This document shows, piece by piece, positions 6,034 through 6,733 of a DNA stretch of 6,733 nt. Each line of letters opens with the position of its first letter. The first letter of the stretch is position 1. Under the pieces are notes generated by a model. That model ran no database searches. It was given only the letters and a program-made list of their open reading frames with translations, and was not told the DNA's origin. The DNA comes from Alphaproteobacteria bacterium (GTDB taxonomy: Bacteria > Pseudomonadota > Alphaproteobacteria > ATCC43930 > CGMCC-115725), in assembly GCA_028866355.1 (NCBI GenBank), contig JAGWIH010000126.1, positions 1 through 6,733 of the forward strand. Reading direction: 5' to 3'. The translations under genes were made by a program, and so were the position numbers.

Positions 6034-6733
6034 GACTGGTCCGGCAACAAAAGGCAGGCATCGCCGTAGGAGAAGAAGCGATAGCCGGTCGCTACGGCAT
6101 GCGCATAGGCGCGCTTCATGCGCTCGAGGCCGGCGAACGCCGACACCAGCATGAACAGGGTCGAGCGCGGCAAGTGGAAGTTGGTGAACAGCACGTCGAC
6201 CGCGCGGAAGCGATAGCCGGGCGTGATGAAGAGATCGGTTTCGCCTGTGAAGGGCTTCACCGGACCGTCGGCGGCCGCGCTTTCGAGCAAGCGCACCGCC
6301 GTCGTGCCGACTGCGGCAATGCGACCGCCCGCCGCCCGCGCGGCGTTGATCTGCGCCGCCGCCTGGGCACTAACCGTCCCCCATTCTCCGTGCATCACGT
6401 GATCCGCCGTGTCGGCCACCTTGACCGGCAGGAAGGTACCGGCTCCGACGTGCAAGGTCACGGTCACCCGCGCGATGCCGGCGCGGTCGAGCGCGGCAAG
6501 CAGCGCCGGCGTGAAGTGCAGCCCGGCGGTCGGCGCCGCCACTGCACCTTCGTGGGCCGCGAAGATCGTCTGGTAATCGGTGCGGTCGTGCGCGTCGCCG
6601 CCGCGCGGCCGCTTGATATAGGGCGGTAGCGGCATGGCGCCATGGCGCTCGAGCGCCGCGCGCAAATCGTCGCCGCCGCGATCGAAGTCGAGGCTGAGAT
6701 CGCCTTCGACATGTCGCGCCGTGACGACTGCCG
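6030..6733 (-). CDS. queA: S-adenosylmethionine:tRNA ribosyltransferase-isomerase QueA, 5' end missing
   Basis: Transfers and isomerises the ribosyl part of S-adenosylmethionine onto preQ1 already in tRNA, giving epoxyqueuosine. The frame is open to the window edge; I read 23 further residues upstream of the TTG codon at 6665, so that codon is internal and the true start lies outside. About 234 of the usual 340-356 residues are visible. Family motifs in order: MPLPPYIKR near 6600-6635; a Tyr-Gln-Thr-Ile-Phe stretch leading to AAPTAGLHFT (6510-6539); HVGAGTFLPVK and MHGEWG after it; then a TNFHLPRSTLFMLVSAFAG segment and the C-terminal YRFFSYGDACLL. The C-terminus is intact and its TGA overlaps the tgt start by four bases. 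As the most upstream queuosine gene visible, the promoter of the operon probably lies beyond the window. Confidence 0.96.
   Translation of the reverse strand, partial: AVVTARHVEGDLSLDFDRGGDDLRAALERHGAMPLPPYIKRPRGGDAHDRTDYQTIFAAHEGAVAAPTAGLHFTPALLAALDRAGIARVTVTLHVGAGTFLPVKVADTADHVMHGEWGTVSAQAAAQINAARAAGGRIAAVGTTAVRLLESAAADGPVKPFTGETDLFITPGYRFRAVDVLFTNFHLPRSTLFMLVSAFAGLERMKRAYAHAVATGYRFFSYGDACLLLPDQS

Noticed and set aside
4907..6061. The queF frame stays open upstream through all of tgt, giving an apparent 540-residue protein.
   Set aside because: The upstream part is Arg/Ala-rich shadow translation of tgt in another frame; only the last 155 residues (from 4906) match a family, and tgt is intact in its own frame.
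4999..6069. Plus-strand open frame (356 codons) opposite tgt.
   Set aside because: Antisense shadow of tgt, whose catalytic and zinc residues are all intact on the other strand.
6663..6665. TTG as the start of queA.
   Set aside because: The frame continues to the window edge with family-like sequence before it, so the codon is an internal Leu.

Overview
This window is a compact, strongly GC-rich bacterial segment with six protein-coding genes, almost no non-coding DNA and long shadow open frames on both strands, as expected at this base composition. The gene set (aerobic benzoyl-CoA epoxidase, adrenodoxin-reductase-type flavoprotein, PAS/ATPase-fold sensor, queuosine operon) and protein style suggest an alphaproteobacterium, perhaps of the Rhodospirillales/Hyphomicrobiales kind. 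That assignment is an inference from gene content and residue style, not from a search.

Left half, plus strand (1-3325). The window opens inside boxB, the di-iron oxygenase subunit of benzoyl-CoA 2,3-epoxidase; about 128 N-terminal residues lie outside. Seven bases after its stop comes an FprA/adrenodoxin-reductase-like FAD oxidoreductase. Its Shine-Dalgarno sequence overlaps the boxB stop codon, so the two are probably co-transcribed and translationally coupled. After 33 bases follows a membrane-anchored PAS protein ending in a reduced histidine-kinase ATPase fold. It lacks both the phospho-accepting helical domain and the ATP lid.

Right half, minus strand (6733-3322). A tightly packed operon runs queA (5' end cut by the window), tgt, queF, queG, with junctions of -4, +2 and +1 bases. 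Together the four proteins carry out every step from preQ0 to queuosine in tRNA. QueF reduces preQ0 to preQ1, Tgt inserts preQ1 at the tRNA wobble position, QueA adds the epoxycyclopentanediol from S-adenosylmethionine, and QueG reduces epoxyqueuosine to queuosine. The genes that make preQ0 (folE, queD, queE, queC) are not here.

The two halves converge tail to tail at 3322-3325, where the stop codons themselves overlap and leave no room for a terminator between the genes. No RNA gene, mobile element, CRISPR array or sizeable repeat was seen, and no gene-free stretch exceeds 33 bases. The queuosine operon is a known system. The more unusual content is the flavoprotein beside boxB, with altered active-site residues, and the stripped-down kinase-like protein.
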